DNA of 64,000 nucleotides from Hydractinia symbiolongicarpus (GCF_029227915.1 NC_079877.1:18216851-18280850); one strand, 5' to 3'. Positions 9,114 to 19,602 are shown, counted from the first letter of the stretch. Notes: a model not told the origin generated them from the letters alone. A program made the numbers and translations.

Positions 9114-10430
9114 ATGAAAGCACCCTCAAATGCAACGGAAGTGAGATCCTTTCTAGGCATGACTAATTTCAGCTGTACCTTTATTCCTGGTTATGCCAAC
9201 ATTACTGCACATTTACGACAACCAACATGCAAAGGCCAAGTTTTTGAGTGGGCAGAGGAGTGCAACACTGCATACAACAAGCTCAAGGTAGTTTTGAAGC
9301 AACACACAACGATGGCTTATTTTGATCCCTGTAAGGACACCAAGCTTATTGTAGACGGATCGAAGAAGGATGGTCTTGCTTCTATCCTTGCCCAGAGAGA
9401 TCCTCAAGACAACATTTTGAAGTCTATTCGTTATGACAGTAGAGCTACTGCACCTACCGAAAGAAATTACTCACAACTAGAGATTGAAATCCTTGCTCTC
9501 GTTTTTGGAACAATGAAGAACCACATATATCTGTATGGGCTTCCCCAATATACTGCCAGTACAGATCATCAACCTTTACTAGCCTTGTATAAGCAAACGA
9601 AGCAGGACATGCCAGCACGTATTCTGAGGCATAAACTAAAACTACAAGGCTACAATTTCCAGTTAATACACGAACCTGGTTCAGTTAACCCATCTGATTA
9701 TCTTTCTCGCCATCCACAGCAAAAGCAGGCCCCATCCCAACAAGAAAGTGGATTTCCTTTATACTTAGTCACCAATGCTGTCATGAGAAGTGATTCAGCT
9801 ATTACCACTGATATGATTGTGCAGGCAACGTTGGAAGATCCAACGCTTCAATCTCTTGCCATTGCTGTACGACAAGGATACATTGACAAGAGGCAGAAAG
9901 AGCTACAACCCTACAAAGCCATCTTCAAAGAAATCAGTGTTGATTATTTAGAAATTATATTGCGAGGAGACAGGATCATTATACCGTCACAGCTACAACA
10001 GAAAACTGTACAACTAGCGCATGAAGGCCATCAAGGCATAGTGAAATGCAAACAACTCATCAGAAGCACTATGTGGTTTCCAGGAATAGATGCTATGATG
10101 GAGGCATCTGTAGCATTTTGCAACCCGTGTCAAGCTGCAACGGATACGAAGCAACAAGAACCAATGAAAGCTTCTTCAGTACCAGAACAACCCTGGATTA
10201 AACTTAACACTGACCTATTTGGGCCAATCGAGGGTGGCAATGAGTACCTACTAGTTGTACAAGACATGTATTCTCGGTACCCTGCTGTAGAGGTCGTTCA
10301 CGCCACATCTGCACAATCAGTACTGCCGGCCATGGATCCCATTTTTTCCCTTTTTGGAATTCCAGAATATCTAGGGTTAGATAACGGCCCGCCTTATAGT
10401 AGCACAACATTTGCAAGCTATGCCAAATAG
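9114..10430 (+). CDS. RNase H and integrase part of the gypsy polyprotein
   Basis: About 438 residues. The RT connection leads into an RNase H domain with LIVDGSKKDGLASIL and ASTDHQPLLAL, and NPSDYLSRHP marks its end. Then come an HHCC zinc-binding integrase N-terminus (AHEGHQG...FCNPCQ) and the integrase core with the first Asp in LNTDLFGPI and the second in LGLDNGPPYSS. A stop at 10,428 precedes the third catalytic residue, the Glu of TNGMVENFM at about 10,480 in the continuing sequence. The tail of the core and the C-terminal domain follow at 10,431-11,190. Confidence 0.85.
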   Translation: MKAPSNATEVRSFLGMTNFSCTFIPGYANITAHLRQPTCKGQVFEWAEECNTAYNKLKVVLKQHTTMAYFDPCKDTKLIVDGSKKDGLASILAQRDPQDNILKSIRYDSRATAPTERNYSQLEIEILALVFGTMKNHIYLYGLPQYTASTDHQPLLALYKQTKQDMPARILRHKLKLQGYNFQLIHEPGSVNPSDYLSRHPQQKQAPSQQESGFPLYLVTNAVMRSDSAITTDMIVQATLEDPTLQSLAIAVRQGYIDKRQKELQPYKAIFKEISVDYLEIILRGDRIIIPSQLQQKTVQLAHEGHQGIVKCKQLIRSTMWFPGIDAMMEASVAFCNPCQAATDTKQQEPMKASSVPEQPWIKLNTDLFGPIEGGNEYLLVVQDMYSRYPAVEVVHATSAQSVLPAMDPIFSLFGIPEYLGLDNGPPYSSTTFASYAK

Positions 10431-11190
10431 ATGGGATTCAAGCATGGTCCGAAAATACCCTTGGCACCATGGACGAATGGCATGGTAGAGAACTTTATGC
10501 ACAATCTCAAGAAGCTCTTGCAAACGTTTTTACAGAAACACCTGAACTGGAGACACTAATTACAGCGCTTACTGCGGGCATACCGGGGCACTCCACATAC
10601 AATGACGGGCCGCAGTCCAGCAGAGGTTTTATTCAATGACAATACAGAACCCGGTTGCCTGCTACACGCCGCGCTGAACGGCTAAAGTTCCACACCGAAA
10701 TATCAGCGAAGCAGGAGGCAAGGCAAACCTCGATGAAAAAGCATGCAGACCGAAAAGCATATGTTGCAGAGAGTGAGCTGCAAGTGGGTGATTGGGTTAT
10801 GTATCGCCAAAAGCAACAAAAGAAGAGCGATACGCCCTACTGTGGAACCCCACATCGCATTATCAAAAAGGTTGGCGGCAGAGTCACTGCAGAGTGTGAT
10901 GGACATGTCATCACACGGCATAGCACCTTCTTTAAGAAAATTCGTAATCACCCAGAAAAAAAAAAGTATATAGCAGACTGCAATATACCACCGTTAACCT
11001 GTGACGGAGAAGCGGACAAAGACGCAGTAACCAGTGAAGATGAAAGTATGAAAACTATGAAGTAGAAGAAGATTGGCATAATCTCGATCAAGAAATTGCG
11101 ATGGAACAAGTTAGAAGATCTACACGTAAAAGAACGAAGCCGTCTAAGCTAACAGAATACGAAGTAGATCTCCCAGAGTCTTTCAAATAA
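10431..11190 (+). pseudogene. Integrase C-terminal part of the gypsy element
   Basis: This piece carries the catalytic Glu segment NGMVENFMHNLKK, the RGTPHTMTGRSPAE motif and, from 10,655, a basic C-terminal domain with GDWVMYRQ. It is separated from the upstream part by a stop and interrupted near 10,650 and 11,065. A basic tail (RRSTRKRTKPSKL) ends at about 11,190, a few bases before the polypurine tract and the right LTR. Confidence 0.75.
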
Positions 11191-11202
11191 AAAGGGGAGT
11201 AA

Positions 11203-11340
11203 TGTAGTGTCGGAGACTGATATATACAGACTGTTCTATATTTGTATATATAAGGCACAGAGTGAAGTGTATATAGCCTCTTTGTATTTAACTATATTAC
11301 GAGACACACGTTTTATTTCTTGTCCTGCTGGTATCTCTCA
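11203..11340 (+). repeat. Right LTR of the gypsy element
   Basis: 138 bp, TGTAGTGTCGG...CTCTCA, preceded by a polypurine tract and followed by the target duplication aggtc at 11,341-11,345. Confidence 0.92.
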
Positions 11341-11537
11341 AGGTCGAAGAGTTAATCTTTGGAAAATTGACGACGGAGCCTGTAAAAAAGGATCGTTATG
11401 TAAATGCTAAACTCCAATATTACAAGGACACAATTACTACCAAGTTCCAGGGTATGCCGGTACCCTACGATAAGCCCTGCCAGGTCAATGCAATCCTGGA
11501 CATTTTATCAGTATATGTACAAGGTCCCGACCTTTAG
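11341..11537 (+). pseudogene. PLV 'NHPEW'-type gene, 3' part, beyond the gypsy insertion
   Basis: The reading frame left at 7,175 resumes here and runs to a stop at 11,535-11,537. It shows KKDRYVNAKLQYYKD, VPYDKPCQVNAILDI and a YVQG motif. These correspond to RTKVKEWN, VPLKQPCDCICILEL and YHQG in the block B copies. It confirms that the gypsy element inserted into an otherwise continuous PLV gene. The block B version has a longer C-terminus ending in an acidic tail. Confidence 0.72.
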
Positions 11538-11560
11538 CAACTGGCTGGGCACGCTCCTGT

Positions 11561-11930
11561 TCATTGATACTGCCTCATCTGTTCCTTTAACAGTAGGTAT
11601 TTTTCCCTCTCCCGAGAGATTAGGCTATACTCATAGTCACTTATAACGCCATTCTCCATTGTTTTGCTGATAAGGTCAACAATGGATTTTAATTTCGCCT
11701 CCACGAGTAGCCTAATGCCTTCATGCTTTTTAGACTTAACACGCAACCGTTTGGAGGCGTTCTGAAGACCTGTTTGCCCTTTTCCAGCAGCAATCACGAG
11801 CTCCCCCCCCCATTGCACAAGCCAATGGGACACCCAGGCCCGACACCATAGCCCCAATACCAAGCCCTGACGTAATCACAATTACGCCAAGTTTGACGTT
11901 GTACTCCAATCTGCTTAACAGCTGGATCAC
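11561..11930 (-). pseudogene. PLV membrane/helical protein, C-terminal part, block A copy
   Basis: Two overlapping minus frames give a glycine-rich hydrophobic segment (VITSGLGIGAMVSGLGVPLA) followed after a shift by a basic helical domain: LRVKSKKHEGIRLLVEAKLKSI, then VDLISKTMENGVISDYEYSLI. It matches the better-preserved copy at 45,835-46,380 (LGVKSEKHESFRLLAETKLN, VISDHKFSL). A poly-C run at about 11,801-11,811 marks the frameshift. The N-terminal part is missing because a second gypsy element abuts it at about 11,910. It lies next to the NHPEW gene in opposite orientation, exactly as in block B, except that the SAP-like gene is absent. Confidence 0.7.
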
Positions 11931-11939
11931 CCATTGTGT

Positions 11940-12640
11940 TGTAGGTGAACTTTGGTGGGGGTCTGATTTCTCGCTGACGTCTTCTTGCAGGCTTTTCCTT
12001 CTTCGGAATCTTGATCGTCATTTTTAGATCACCTCTATATCTGTTCTCATCCTCGTGTATGTCTTCTCCAGAAGATGTTGACGCATCCTCTTCCATCGAA
12101 GATGTTGACGCATCCTCTTCCATCGAAGATGTTGACACATCCTCTTCCCCGTCATTTAAGGATTCTTCACCTGCTGAAGTTTCTGCAATGTCCAACTGTA
12201 CTTTCTGATCTTTGTCACATTCCTCGACCTTGTTTGGAGGTTTTTGAACTGTGAAATCAACATGTTCAGTCCGTATATAATTGGAAAGCTGTTGGTAATC
12301 TGCAGGGCCGAGTGCATCATCATCCGAGTTGTTTGGGGACTCGTTAATCTCATTTTGGTCGTATGTCGCTACAGAACTGTTTAACCTCATTCCTCGACGT
12401 TTACTTCGAGTCGTAACTGCAGACGGCTTTGCAGCAGAGAGCTCAGGTTTCAATGTGTTCTCTCTGACCCTAGCTACTGGTGTGTCTTCCTGTAGTATCA
12501 GATTCTGGCATGGCATAAGAAGGTTGCGATGTACCGTTCTCTGTCGGCTTGATGGGTCGTCTTCTTTTTGGACAGTGTATACTACTCCCCCTTGCTTAAT
12601 ATCTTTGACTGTGTAAACCTCTTTTTCCCAATACGCTCTT
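11940..12640 (-). pseudogene. Integrase C-terminal region of the second gypsy element
   Basis: The frame 11,794-12,516 carries an acidic, repetitive linker, with the phrase DASTSSMEE repeated, encoded by a 27-bp tandem repeat at about 12,080-12,140. A basic segment (KPARRRQREIRPPPKF) follows, then TYNTMGDPAV, typical of the end of gypsy polyproteins. It continues upstream across a frame change into the phrase TVHRNLL near 12,520. At about 11,910 it fuses by chance into PLV sequence. Confidence 0.7.
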
Positions 12641-13520
12641 ATTTTTCCAGGTCCACTACGTTCTTGATCAAAACTCTATCTCCAATTTCAAGTTGTCCAG
12701 AATGATGCTGTCGACCCTGTCTGTTTCTCGCAGCAGCTTTTCTTTTCTCGGTGCTTGCTCTGGCAATCTTATAGGCCTCGTTCATTTGACGCTGCCAGTT
12801 CTCGACAAACTTGCTATATGCTATTGGATCTCTTTCAATATTAGCATCCATCAAAAAGTCCAATGGTAACCTAGGATGACGACCAAACATTAAGAAATGT
12901 GGTGCATAACCCGTTGTGTCATGGCGGGTGGAGTTATATGCATAAATAATCTTGTTCAGGCTTGTGTGCCACTTCGATTTCTCAACTTCACCAAGTGTTC
13001 TCAGCATGTGTAACAGCGTCTTGTTCATCCTCTCCACAAGACCGTTAGTTTGTGGGTGGTAAGGAGTGGTTCGACTTTTTTGTACACCAGATAGGCGATG
13101 TAGTTCAGTGAACAACTGATTTTGGAATTCTCGTCCTTGGTCATGCAGGAGTCTTGATGGTAATCCAAATCGTAGAATGTATTCTCCATATAAGTGCTTT
13201 GCTGCTGTTGCAGCACTCTTATTACGTGTTGGATATGCTTGGGCATATCGTGTAAAGTGATCCATGATGACCTGGATGTATTCGTTTCCACCGCTACTGG
13301 TTTCCAAATGGAGATAATCTATCGCAATCAGTTCCATAGGTGATGATAAGATAATACTTTGTAGTGGCGCAGGCGGTTCCCTCATTGGTTTCTTTTAAGA
13401 AATACACGGACACTTGTGTCTGGTAAATTCGCAGATATCTTTATACATTCCAGACCAGTAAACTCTTTGTCTTGCTAACTTGAATACTCGATCAGCACCA
13501 AGGTGGCCCATGTCGACATG
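12639..13520 (-). CDS. Integrase zinc-binding and catalytic core of the second gypsy element
   Basis: The zinc-binding part lies at 13,395-13,520 (QHLHVDMGHLGADRVFKLAR ... KCPC). After a stop or short shift at about 13,390, the core frame (12,639-13,385) shows the three catalytic residues: Asp in IAIDYLHLE, Asp in LLHDQGREFQ and Glu in TNGLVERMNKTLL. GYAPHFLMFGR and a GDRVL chromodomain-like start follow. This core is the longest intact piece of the element and is easily assigned to Ty3/gypsy. Confidence 0.88.
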
Positions 13521-14283
13521 TAGGTGTTGGTACACAAGAGGCTTTAAAATATTCGGAAGAACTATCTGGGTAATGTCGCCAGTTTTCCGCCTTAGTCGAC
13601 CTTTGTCGTCGAGAAAATATTTCCGACGGTCCCGCAACATGATACGAACAGCGGGTGATAACTTAGCCTTAAGCACATCAGAGCTATTCTTCAGTACATT
13701 TATCATCACCGAGATATCAGGGTCTTTTTGTTGAAGCTCGACTATTTTTGGGATCTTATCTTCTTCGCCATACATCAACGGTTCATAGGAAGCTAGGTTA
13801 ACAGCACCTAATCCTACCTTCCATGTTTCGTTGTTACTGCTTTGCACCCTTACTCCGAACATTATTGCTCTGAAGGCATCTTGTGAAACTTGTTCCGTAC
13901 AATCAGCAACGTATCTCTCAATATCCAAGGGCAACCGCGAAAGGCAATCAGCATCGCGATTAATAATACCAGGTCTATACCTCACACTAAAGTTGAACTC
14001 TGAAAGTTCGGATACCCATCTTTGTCCATTAGCGTTTAACTTGCTTGATTCCAGTACGTACAGCAGTGGATTATTATCAGTAAACACTGAGAAATGATCT
14101 GCATAGGCTAAATACTCGCGGAATTTCTCCGTGACTGCCCACTTCAGGCCCAAAAATTCTAGCTTAACTACTGTGATACTTGGTTTTTAGCCGGTAATAG
14201 GGTTCTGCTGCCGTAACTTATTACGCAAGTCTTGCCATGTTGTTTCTGATAGAGAATGCAACCAAGTCCCAGTCCACTAGCAT
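13521..14283 (-). pseudogene. RNase H and linker of the second gypsy element
   Basis: The minus frame 13,395-14,153 begins in RNase H with VFTDNNPLLYVL and the conserved end YRPGIINRDADCLSRLP, and continues as the usual linker into the integrase zinc finger (ending in the previous entry). The first part of RNase H lies beyond a frame change at about 14,155-14,280, in another frame. Confidence 0.8.
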
Positions 14284-15569
14284 CTACGTGTCATCATCAA
14301 AAATAGGATATGCCAAAATTGGTGGTTGTGTCGCAATGTCAATCAAGGCATTCAAGGCAGCCTGGTGAATATCAGTCCAAACTATTGGTGTCTTTGATGG
14401 TGCTTGACCAGGATTTTTGTTAGTAGTATTGCGAATGGTATTCTTTTTCTCCGAAGGGATTGCAATCAAATCAGAGAGCGGTTTGGCTATTTTAGCAAAG
14501 TCTTGCACATGCCGACGATGGTAGCCCAGCAGACTAAGTACTTGTCGCACTTCGCGAATTGTTTGTTGTCTTCTACTTTTCAATGCGGTAACTGCCTCCA
14601 CTGACGAATTGTCCATTCGGTAACCATCTTTGCTCACAATTCTTCCTAAGTATTTCACTTCATTCTTGAACATGTCACATTTCCTTGGGTCAATTTGATA
14701 CCTTTTGCTATCAGTCGTTGTAACACACTTCTAATGTGCTCAATGTGCTGGTCAAAACCTCGAGAGTAAACGATAACATCATCTAGATAAGGAAGGGCAT
14801 ATTCATCGCGAATGTCCTCAAACGTCTGTTCCATGTACTTTTGAAATCCTGCAGGCGCATTCATCAATACAAAGGGTATCCTGACCCACTCAAACAATCC
14901 CCATGACGTCACAAACGCTGTTTTCTCCTTGCTTTCTTTTGTCAGGTATCCTTAGTAGTAGGCACGTGTCTGGTCAAGTACTGAGAACCATTGGCTTCCA
15001 CCAAGGTTATCCAAGGATGTTTGGATTCGTGGTAATGTGTGTTTGTCTGCAATTGTTTTCTTATTCAGTAACCTGAAGTCGCAACATAATTGTATGGTTC
15101 CATCTTTTTTTCATACTATCACTACAGGTGATGACCAGGCAGATTTTGATTTTTCAATCCATCCACGATTCAGTAAATCTTGTAAATGTTGTTTCACATC
15201 GTTGTACAAGGGACGTGATACTGAATTGTAGTTTCTCTGCACCGGAACTTCATCTGTTGTTCGGATGTCTATCTTAAGGTCTGTAGCACTTCCTATATCG
15301 TTTTCATCTTTTGCAAATACATGTCTTTGTTCCCACAGCATATTCTCCGCTATTTTGCGTTGGCTGTCTGACAAGTACTCCAGATCAATTCTTTTTAACT
15401 GTTGATGATATTTTCGGTCGTCTTCCTGAATACTGGCATCGATTTCAACTGATTCCACCCTGGTGGGTAAGGCTGGATCACTCTCTAAATTCCTAATATG
15501 GCTATCTTTTGTATCTAAATCCTGCTCTTCTTTTGGGAACTCTTTAAACTTCACTGGTGCTGGAGTCAT
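14284..15569 (-). pseudogene. Reverse transcriptase of the second gypsy element, several frames
   Basis: Three minus frames tile the domain. 15,111-15,569 has the N-terminal linker and RGWIEKSKSAWSSPVVIV. 14,655-14,912 has the palm with [15 protein letters not shown] and the catalytic [12 protein letters not shown]. 14,284-14,673 has the thumb and connection with [14 protein letters not shown] and PPILAYPIFD. Frameshifts near 15,110, 14,930 and 14,670 make it inactive. Confidence 0.85.
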
Positions 15570-15581
15570 TGATGTAACTGG

Positions 15582-15845
15582 TTATAAGGTTCCAAGTAAC
15601 ATTCTTCCAGGAATTTTTACATCAGTGTTTGATACCTTAGTGATAGTGATGGAGGTTCTGACCCTGGTTCCTTTCTTGAGTGATAAGATCTGCTCTTTCA
15701 ACAGCAAAACACCTTCGAAGGGATGATTAGTTATTGGTTCAAACACTACCGGAGTTGTCTTTTCCATGACCACTGTTTCCAGTTTGCACAGTATGGTCAT
15801 GATTTCGCCCGGTTTGATCAGTGCACCAGTCTTCATCGATTTCAC
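15582..15845 (-). CDS. Protease-RT linker of the second gypsy element
   Basis: About 87 residues (ALIKPGEIMTILCKLE ... VKIPGRMLLGTL). The sequence is typical of the spacer between retropepsin and reverse transcriptase in gypsy polyproteins, where it has no known catalytic role. It lies in order between protease (15,875-16,230) and RT (15,569). A stop separates it from both. Confidence 0.6.
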   Translation of the reverse strand: MKSMKTGALIKPGEIMTILCKLETVVMEKTTPVVFEPITNHPFEGVLLLKEQILSLKKGTRVRTSITITKVSNTDVKIPGRMLLGTL

Positions 15846-15874
15846 AGTACTGATCGGAGGATCTTCCTCCTTGG

Positions 15875-16245
15875 TTAGAATGTATGAACTCGGTGCGTCA
15901 AGTTGTGTTTTTTTAGGTCTGGAAATATTTCGATTGTCAAAGTAAAATCTACTGCTTGGTTCTCCTGATTCAATACTGCCGCCACGTTATATCCCACAAT
16001 TGGTTGAACAATATCTTCATTTGTTACAAGGAATGGTACTTGCAGCATAGAACTATTCTTTATCTGAAAATCTAATAGCACATAACCCAGGTATGGGATT
16101 TTCGTACCATTTGCTGTCTCTACTGTCAATTCTTCACCCAATAATTCAGATATACTTCCAAGATGATAGTCTTTCACTTGTCTGTCCAACCACTGCTTAC
16201 TAAGCAGACTAACCATAGCTCCAGTATCCCAAAGGAAGTCACATT
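15875..16245 (-). pseudogene. Aspartic protease of the second gypsy element
   Basis: The active site FLWDTGAMVSLLS lies at about 16,210-16,240 on the minus strand, followed by GEELTVETANGTKIPYLGYV and VQPIVGYNV, the flap and the second conserved glycine region of retropepsin. It cleaves the gag-pol precursor in an intact element. Frames change upstream near 16,260. Confidence 0.8.
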
Positions 16246-16532
16246 CTGTTGACTGAATCTAACATTTCATGGTGCAACGGCTACCCACTGGAGTGACTAA
16301 CTCTTTTTTTCACTGGTAAATACGCATCTCTCTTCAATTTCTCTCTGTTGTTCATTTTCCAACTGTTTTATGGCTGTGCAAAGAACTTTATGATTTTTCC
16401 AATCATTTTCTTGGCATCTTTTACTGCAGTATTACACCGCATGGCAACACCAACACAACTTTGCTTCAGATGGACAATTGTTATTTACACAGTAGTTGCA
16501 AAAAATGGGAGATGAGTTCGTTTTTCTGGAGA

Positions 16533-17827
16533 CTAGAGGTCGCTTCGATTCTCTAGTCTCTTCTCGTTTGACGACTTCTTCATCTGACAGTGTCTTGATT
16601 GGTGATTCTCACCACCACATTTCCAACAGTGGGTACATTGCTCACTTCCCCCCTTTCTTTTCACAACTGTCGCAGCCTTGTCTTTTCCAACTTTGGTTAC
16701 CACCAAAAGTGTTTCCACGACCTTGTCTCTCTTGGGGTTTATCCGTTTGGATTTTTGTGATGTCATCTTTCATTCTCTGCATTTCCACCATCATGACATT
16801 CATTTGTTCAACTAGCTGTTTCATGAGCTTCTCTGAGGTGACCGATACATCATTGACTTTAGCTTTCACTTTGAAATCCCGAGAATCATTTCGTTACTCA
16901 CCCTTTCATTGAATTCATCCTGAGCTTTATTCATTTCAGACATCAGCAGTGGGTCCGGTGGATCTTTCCTTTCATCTAGGAATGGTGCCATATGCATCCT
17001 CACGGGTTCGTGTAGTAACCCAGTTCTCAGGGAGTGCATAAAGACAGCAACAACTTGTGATCGGTGGTATTGTACTTCTCCTTCCACTTCTGATGCTTTC
17101 AGAATTCTTTGACGTAGACTAAGTGCTCGGAACAAGAACGCTGGCCCATCTTCATTTTCTCTTTGGCACAACTTGTCTAACTCTCGAAATTTTTCTTTGT
17201 ACGCACTTCTGATAAGCGTCAGTGTTTCTTCTAGTGATATAACTGGGAAGGAGTCTAGATATGTTCGCAATTCTCCAGCTGGTATTGCTTTTCGGATAGC
17301 ACAAATTATTTCAAAGGATTTTAACCCTTTCTTCTTTGCTTCTCCTAATTCCTTACATAGGCTAATATAATTGATTTTCTTATTGTCATCTGTTATTCCA
17401 GAGATACGACATTCTTTCCTGAAGGTGCTTGTTCCTGCTGATTGTAGTCCTAGCAACTTGACCAGGGCTGCCGTAGCTCCCTCCTCTCCCCTGGTCTTTT
17501 CAGGACTACCATCTTCCTCGCTGTCAAGTTCTTTCGAATCAGGAGTAACATCCCCTGCCACTACAGCAGTGTCTAGTTTGAGGAGCTTCTTCAACCTTTG
17601 ACTGTAAGTCAGCAGGAAGCAATGGTAGCAATCCCTGGAAAAGATTCACCTTTTGATCTACATCAGTAGTGTCATTCAAAAGTTGTTGCATATCTCTAAG
17701 AAGGGCACGTTTATCCCTTCCATCTACTGGGTCTACTTTCCATTCCGTGGCGATCACTTTCACTATCTCAGGATTTCCTTAACAGACGCTCTACCTCATC
17801 TTGGAGCTCATCTATGAAAGAAGTCAT
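16533..17827 (-). pseudogene. gag of the second gypsy element with CCHC zinc knuckle
   Basis: From an ATG at about 17,827 the minus strand encodes a capsid precursor in overlapping frames (17,539-17,763, 16,866-17,594, 16,642-16,869). The helical capsid part includes FPVISLEETLTLIRSAYKEK and ALSLRQRIL. A nucleocapsid zinc knuckle CWKCGGENHQSRHC follows at about 16,600-16,640. A stop lies near 17,780 and frameshifts near 17,590 and 16,870. The CCHC spacing C-x2-C-x4-H-x4-C is exact. Confidence 0.8.
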
Positions 17828-17929
17828 TATAACCACGTCCTAGGTCCTAAATTCAGGCTTGTCAGTAGTAATCCTGTCAGCGAGAAGTACCCCTCAATCA
17901 ATCACAGCCAAAAATTAGCTTGCGCATAA

Positions 17930-18535
17930 GTCCAAACTAGAACGGCAACAGCAATTCAGACGAGAAACAGCGAGTCGGGTGTCAGGTGCAAGACCGCGGG
18001 AGAAAGCAAAAGCGCGCAGGAGAAAACGAATGCCGTTCGTGTGACCAAGGACGAATGGCCTCGTGGTAGTCGCTTCCAAAAAATGCGTAGCTAGGACCCA
18101 AGCCAAACAACAAACACCAAGTACGTTTTCAGTCAGAAGTGAGGAAATAAATACACCTACTTCCTTTCAGTAGCATCAAATGTTTGTATTACTTCACTAA
18201 AACATTGATAGTTACTATCAAGTAGAGTTGAGCTTGATAACGGACTAATAATTCTCAATATTCAAGTTCAGTGTTTCGTCTTTTGTTATGTAAACAAAAT
18301 CAATCATAGGTACCAAGTAATTACGAACAGAATAAGTTCTGGATCGTTACAAACTTCTAAGTATAAATTCCGAGGGCTCCATATATAAACAGGACGAATA
18401 ATAATAAGTCTTGGTAGCTATAAAGTTTTGTTTTATCTTCGTTTTTAAAAATACAGTTGTCTACTCGTTAAAATCTCACATCTGCTCTCTCGCTGGACAC
18501 ACATACTCACCTATTTTACAAAAACAAAAACAAGT
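17930..18535. other. Non-coding; possible 5' LTR and leader of the second gypsy element
   Basis: No gene is seen. The stretch lies directly upstream (on the minus strand) of gag and of a 'tttttggctgtg' motif that could mark a primer-binding site at about 17,905-17,916. It includes a TATA-like atatataaac at 18,381-18,390. Without a second LTR copy the boundary cannot be fixed. Confidence 0.35.
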
Positions 18536-18559
18536 ATGGTAGACCAAGCTACCACAAAG

Positions 18560-18886
18560 GCGCAAATCGACAACGCAAACAGGAGACAGATCAGACAGAT
18601 ATACACCTGTCACACTTACATTTCTTACATTCGACCCTCACCCTTTGATGGGGACAAATTTTACTGCCCTTGCAATCTTTACAATAGTCCCTCACCCTAT
18701 CATGTTACGTTCACGTGACGCCTTGGATACGTTCAGGCATTTGATGCATGTCCTCGTTCGTTGACCATTTCCTTTGATTCTAAAATTGTCTAAGGATAAA
18801 AAGTGTTTACAGATAGCACACTTACATTTCCCTTCCATATTGACTCGTTTTTGTCCTTGGGACAAACACGAGTTTTTACTGGACAC
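18560..18886 (-). pseudogene. PLV zinc-ribbon protein, block A, C-terminus frameshifted
   Basis: The minus frame starting near 18,886 (ATG at about 18,838) carries a C-x2-C / C-x2-C ribbon: CKCAICKHFLSLDNFRIKGNG followed by RTCIKCL. This matches the layout CxxCxxFLSMDKF...CIWCL of the protein at 34,917-35,249. Beyond a frameshift near 18,690 the same strand reads CKDCKGSKICPHQR and VECKKCK. That is the repetitive 'CK.CGG..ICxHxR' zinc-binding motif found in many large DNA viruses and PLVs. The gene is likely a nucleic-acid-binding regulator, but this is inference. Confidence 0.6.
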
Positions 18887-18894
18887 TTATTATG

Positions 18895-19264
18895 GTTTAT
18901 CCTACAGCATCTGGTCCCCGAATGTTATAGCATACTGTGCCCGTCGTAATGCATTGGTGATCTCAGCAAGTGTTGGACGATTAAAAGTTTCGTCATATCT
19001 AAATCGTACCCTATTATTCACATGCCTTTCGTAAATTTCTCAGGTATACCCCTCATTAAATTGAGCTTGAATATGATCATGGGGGAGAATTATTAATCCA
19101 TATAAGGGTTGCATGTAGATACGGAGCTTGGTATTGCCTTTTGATACCCTCCTGGGATCAAGGCAGGGAATGCATGTTTTTGTAAGTTGCCTTTTGCCCT
19201 TTGACTTGAACTGGTTTAAGGGTACGGTTTCTAGACATTTATGACACTGCGTAGCCTCCTCCAT
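18895..19264 (-). pseudogene. Second PLV zinc-ribbon protein, block A, with a stop
   Basis: The N-terminus has CHKCLETVPLNQFKSKGKRQ then TCIPCLDP, the same Cys4 ribbon layout as the neighbouring gene. The frame stops at 19,040. The strand then remains open in another frame with RVRFRYDETFNRPTLAEIT down to about 18,920, probably the original C-terminal domain. Two tandem paralogues of the ribbon gene therefore occur in this block. Function unknown. Confidence 0.55.
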
Positions 19265-19309
19265 TATTTTTATTTGTCTCTATGACAAATAGAAATTTCA
19301 CTGAGCGGT

Positions 19310-19576
19310 CTATTTCGGAGCTATTAATGATTTTTTGTACCAACCTTGTTTTATCGCATATTCGTCGAACAGTATTGCTGCACTCATATACCAGGCTAGT
19401 TTAAGACCATCTTCCAAATCCATTTTAGCCCCGGGCCTGGAGAACCCCAGGTCCTTTTTTTCTCCCATAGCGATCAGAATTGTGTATGAGACGAGCCTGA
19501 CAGACTCCCATAGTGCATCGATTATCATGGTTTTCTTCGGTCCCATATTGCTGTCATCATGTTTGTTTGTTGCCAT
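19310..19576 (-). CDS. Small hydrophobic PLV-block protein, unknown
   Basis: 88 residues beginning MATNKHDDSNMGPKKTM. It has a predicted amphipathic/hydrophobic segment LVSYTILIAMG and a second one, GLKLAWYMSAAILFDEYAI. It lies in a run of same-strand small genes (18.6-20.4 kb) with spacings of a few tens of bases, like a compact viral gene block. I do not recognise a family. A membrane-associated virion protein is possible but unsupported. Confidence 0.45.
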   Translation of the reverse strand: MATNKHDDSNMGPKKTMIIDALWESVRLVSYTILIAMGEKKDLGFSRPGAKMDLEDGLKLAWYMSAAILFDEYAIKQGWYKKSLIAPK

Positions 19577-19602
19577 TTATTAGTATCATTTTTTAGAAAA
19601 AT

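Larger units (their letters stand above)
7176..11340 (+). mobile_element. Ty3/gypsy LTR retrotransposon with short LTRs, 4,165 bp
   Basis: Two nearly identical LTRs of 139 and 138 bp (7,176-7,314 and 11,203-11,340) begin TGTAGTG and end CTCA. The 5-bp target duplication aggtc flanks them (7,171-7,175 and 11,341-11,345). A purine-rich tract, aaaaaggggagtaa, lies directly before the right LTR, and a primer-binding-like tttggcgacgagg follows the left LTR. Between them lie a short gag remnant, protease, reverse transcriptase, RNase H and integrase in gypsy order. Several frameshifts and stops are present. LTR mismatches are few, so the insertion is fairly young but disabled. It landed inside a PLV gene. 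Confidence 0.92.
11910..17930 (-). mobile_element. Second Ty3/gypsy element, minus strand, 3' LTR missing
   Basis: A gag, protease, RT, RNase H, integrase series is readable right to left on the minus strand, broken into many frames. The integrase tail runs into PLV sequence at about 11,905-11,930 with no LTR, so the 3' end is truncated. The 5' side (17,830 to about 18,530) is non-coding and may hold the 5' LTR, but no second copy exists for comparison. The element differs from the plus-strand gypsy element in sequence and has a full gag with a zinc knuckle. Both limits are approximate. Confidence 0.8.

Noticed and set aside
15582-17601. Plus-strand Ser-rich frames within the second gypsy element
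   Set aside because: They are antisense shadows of gag and the protease linker.
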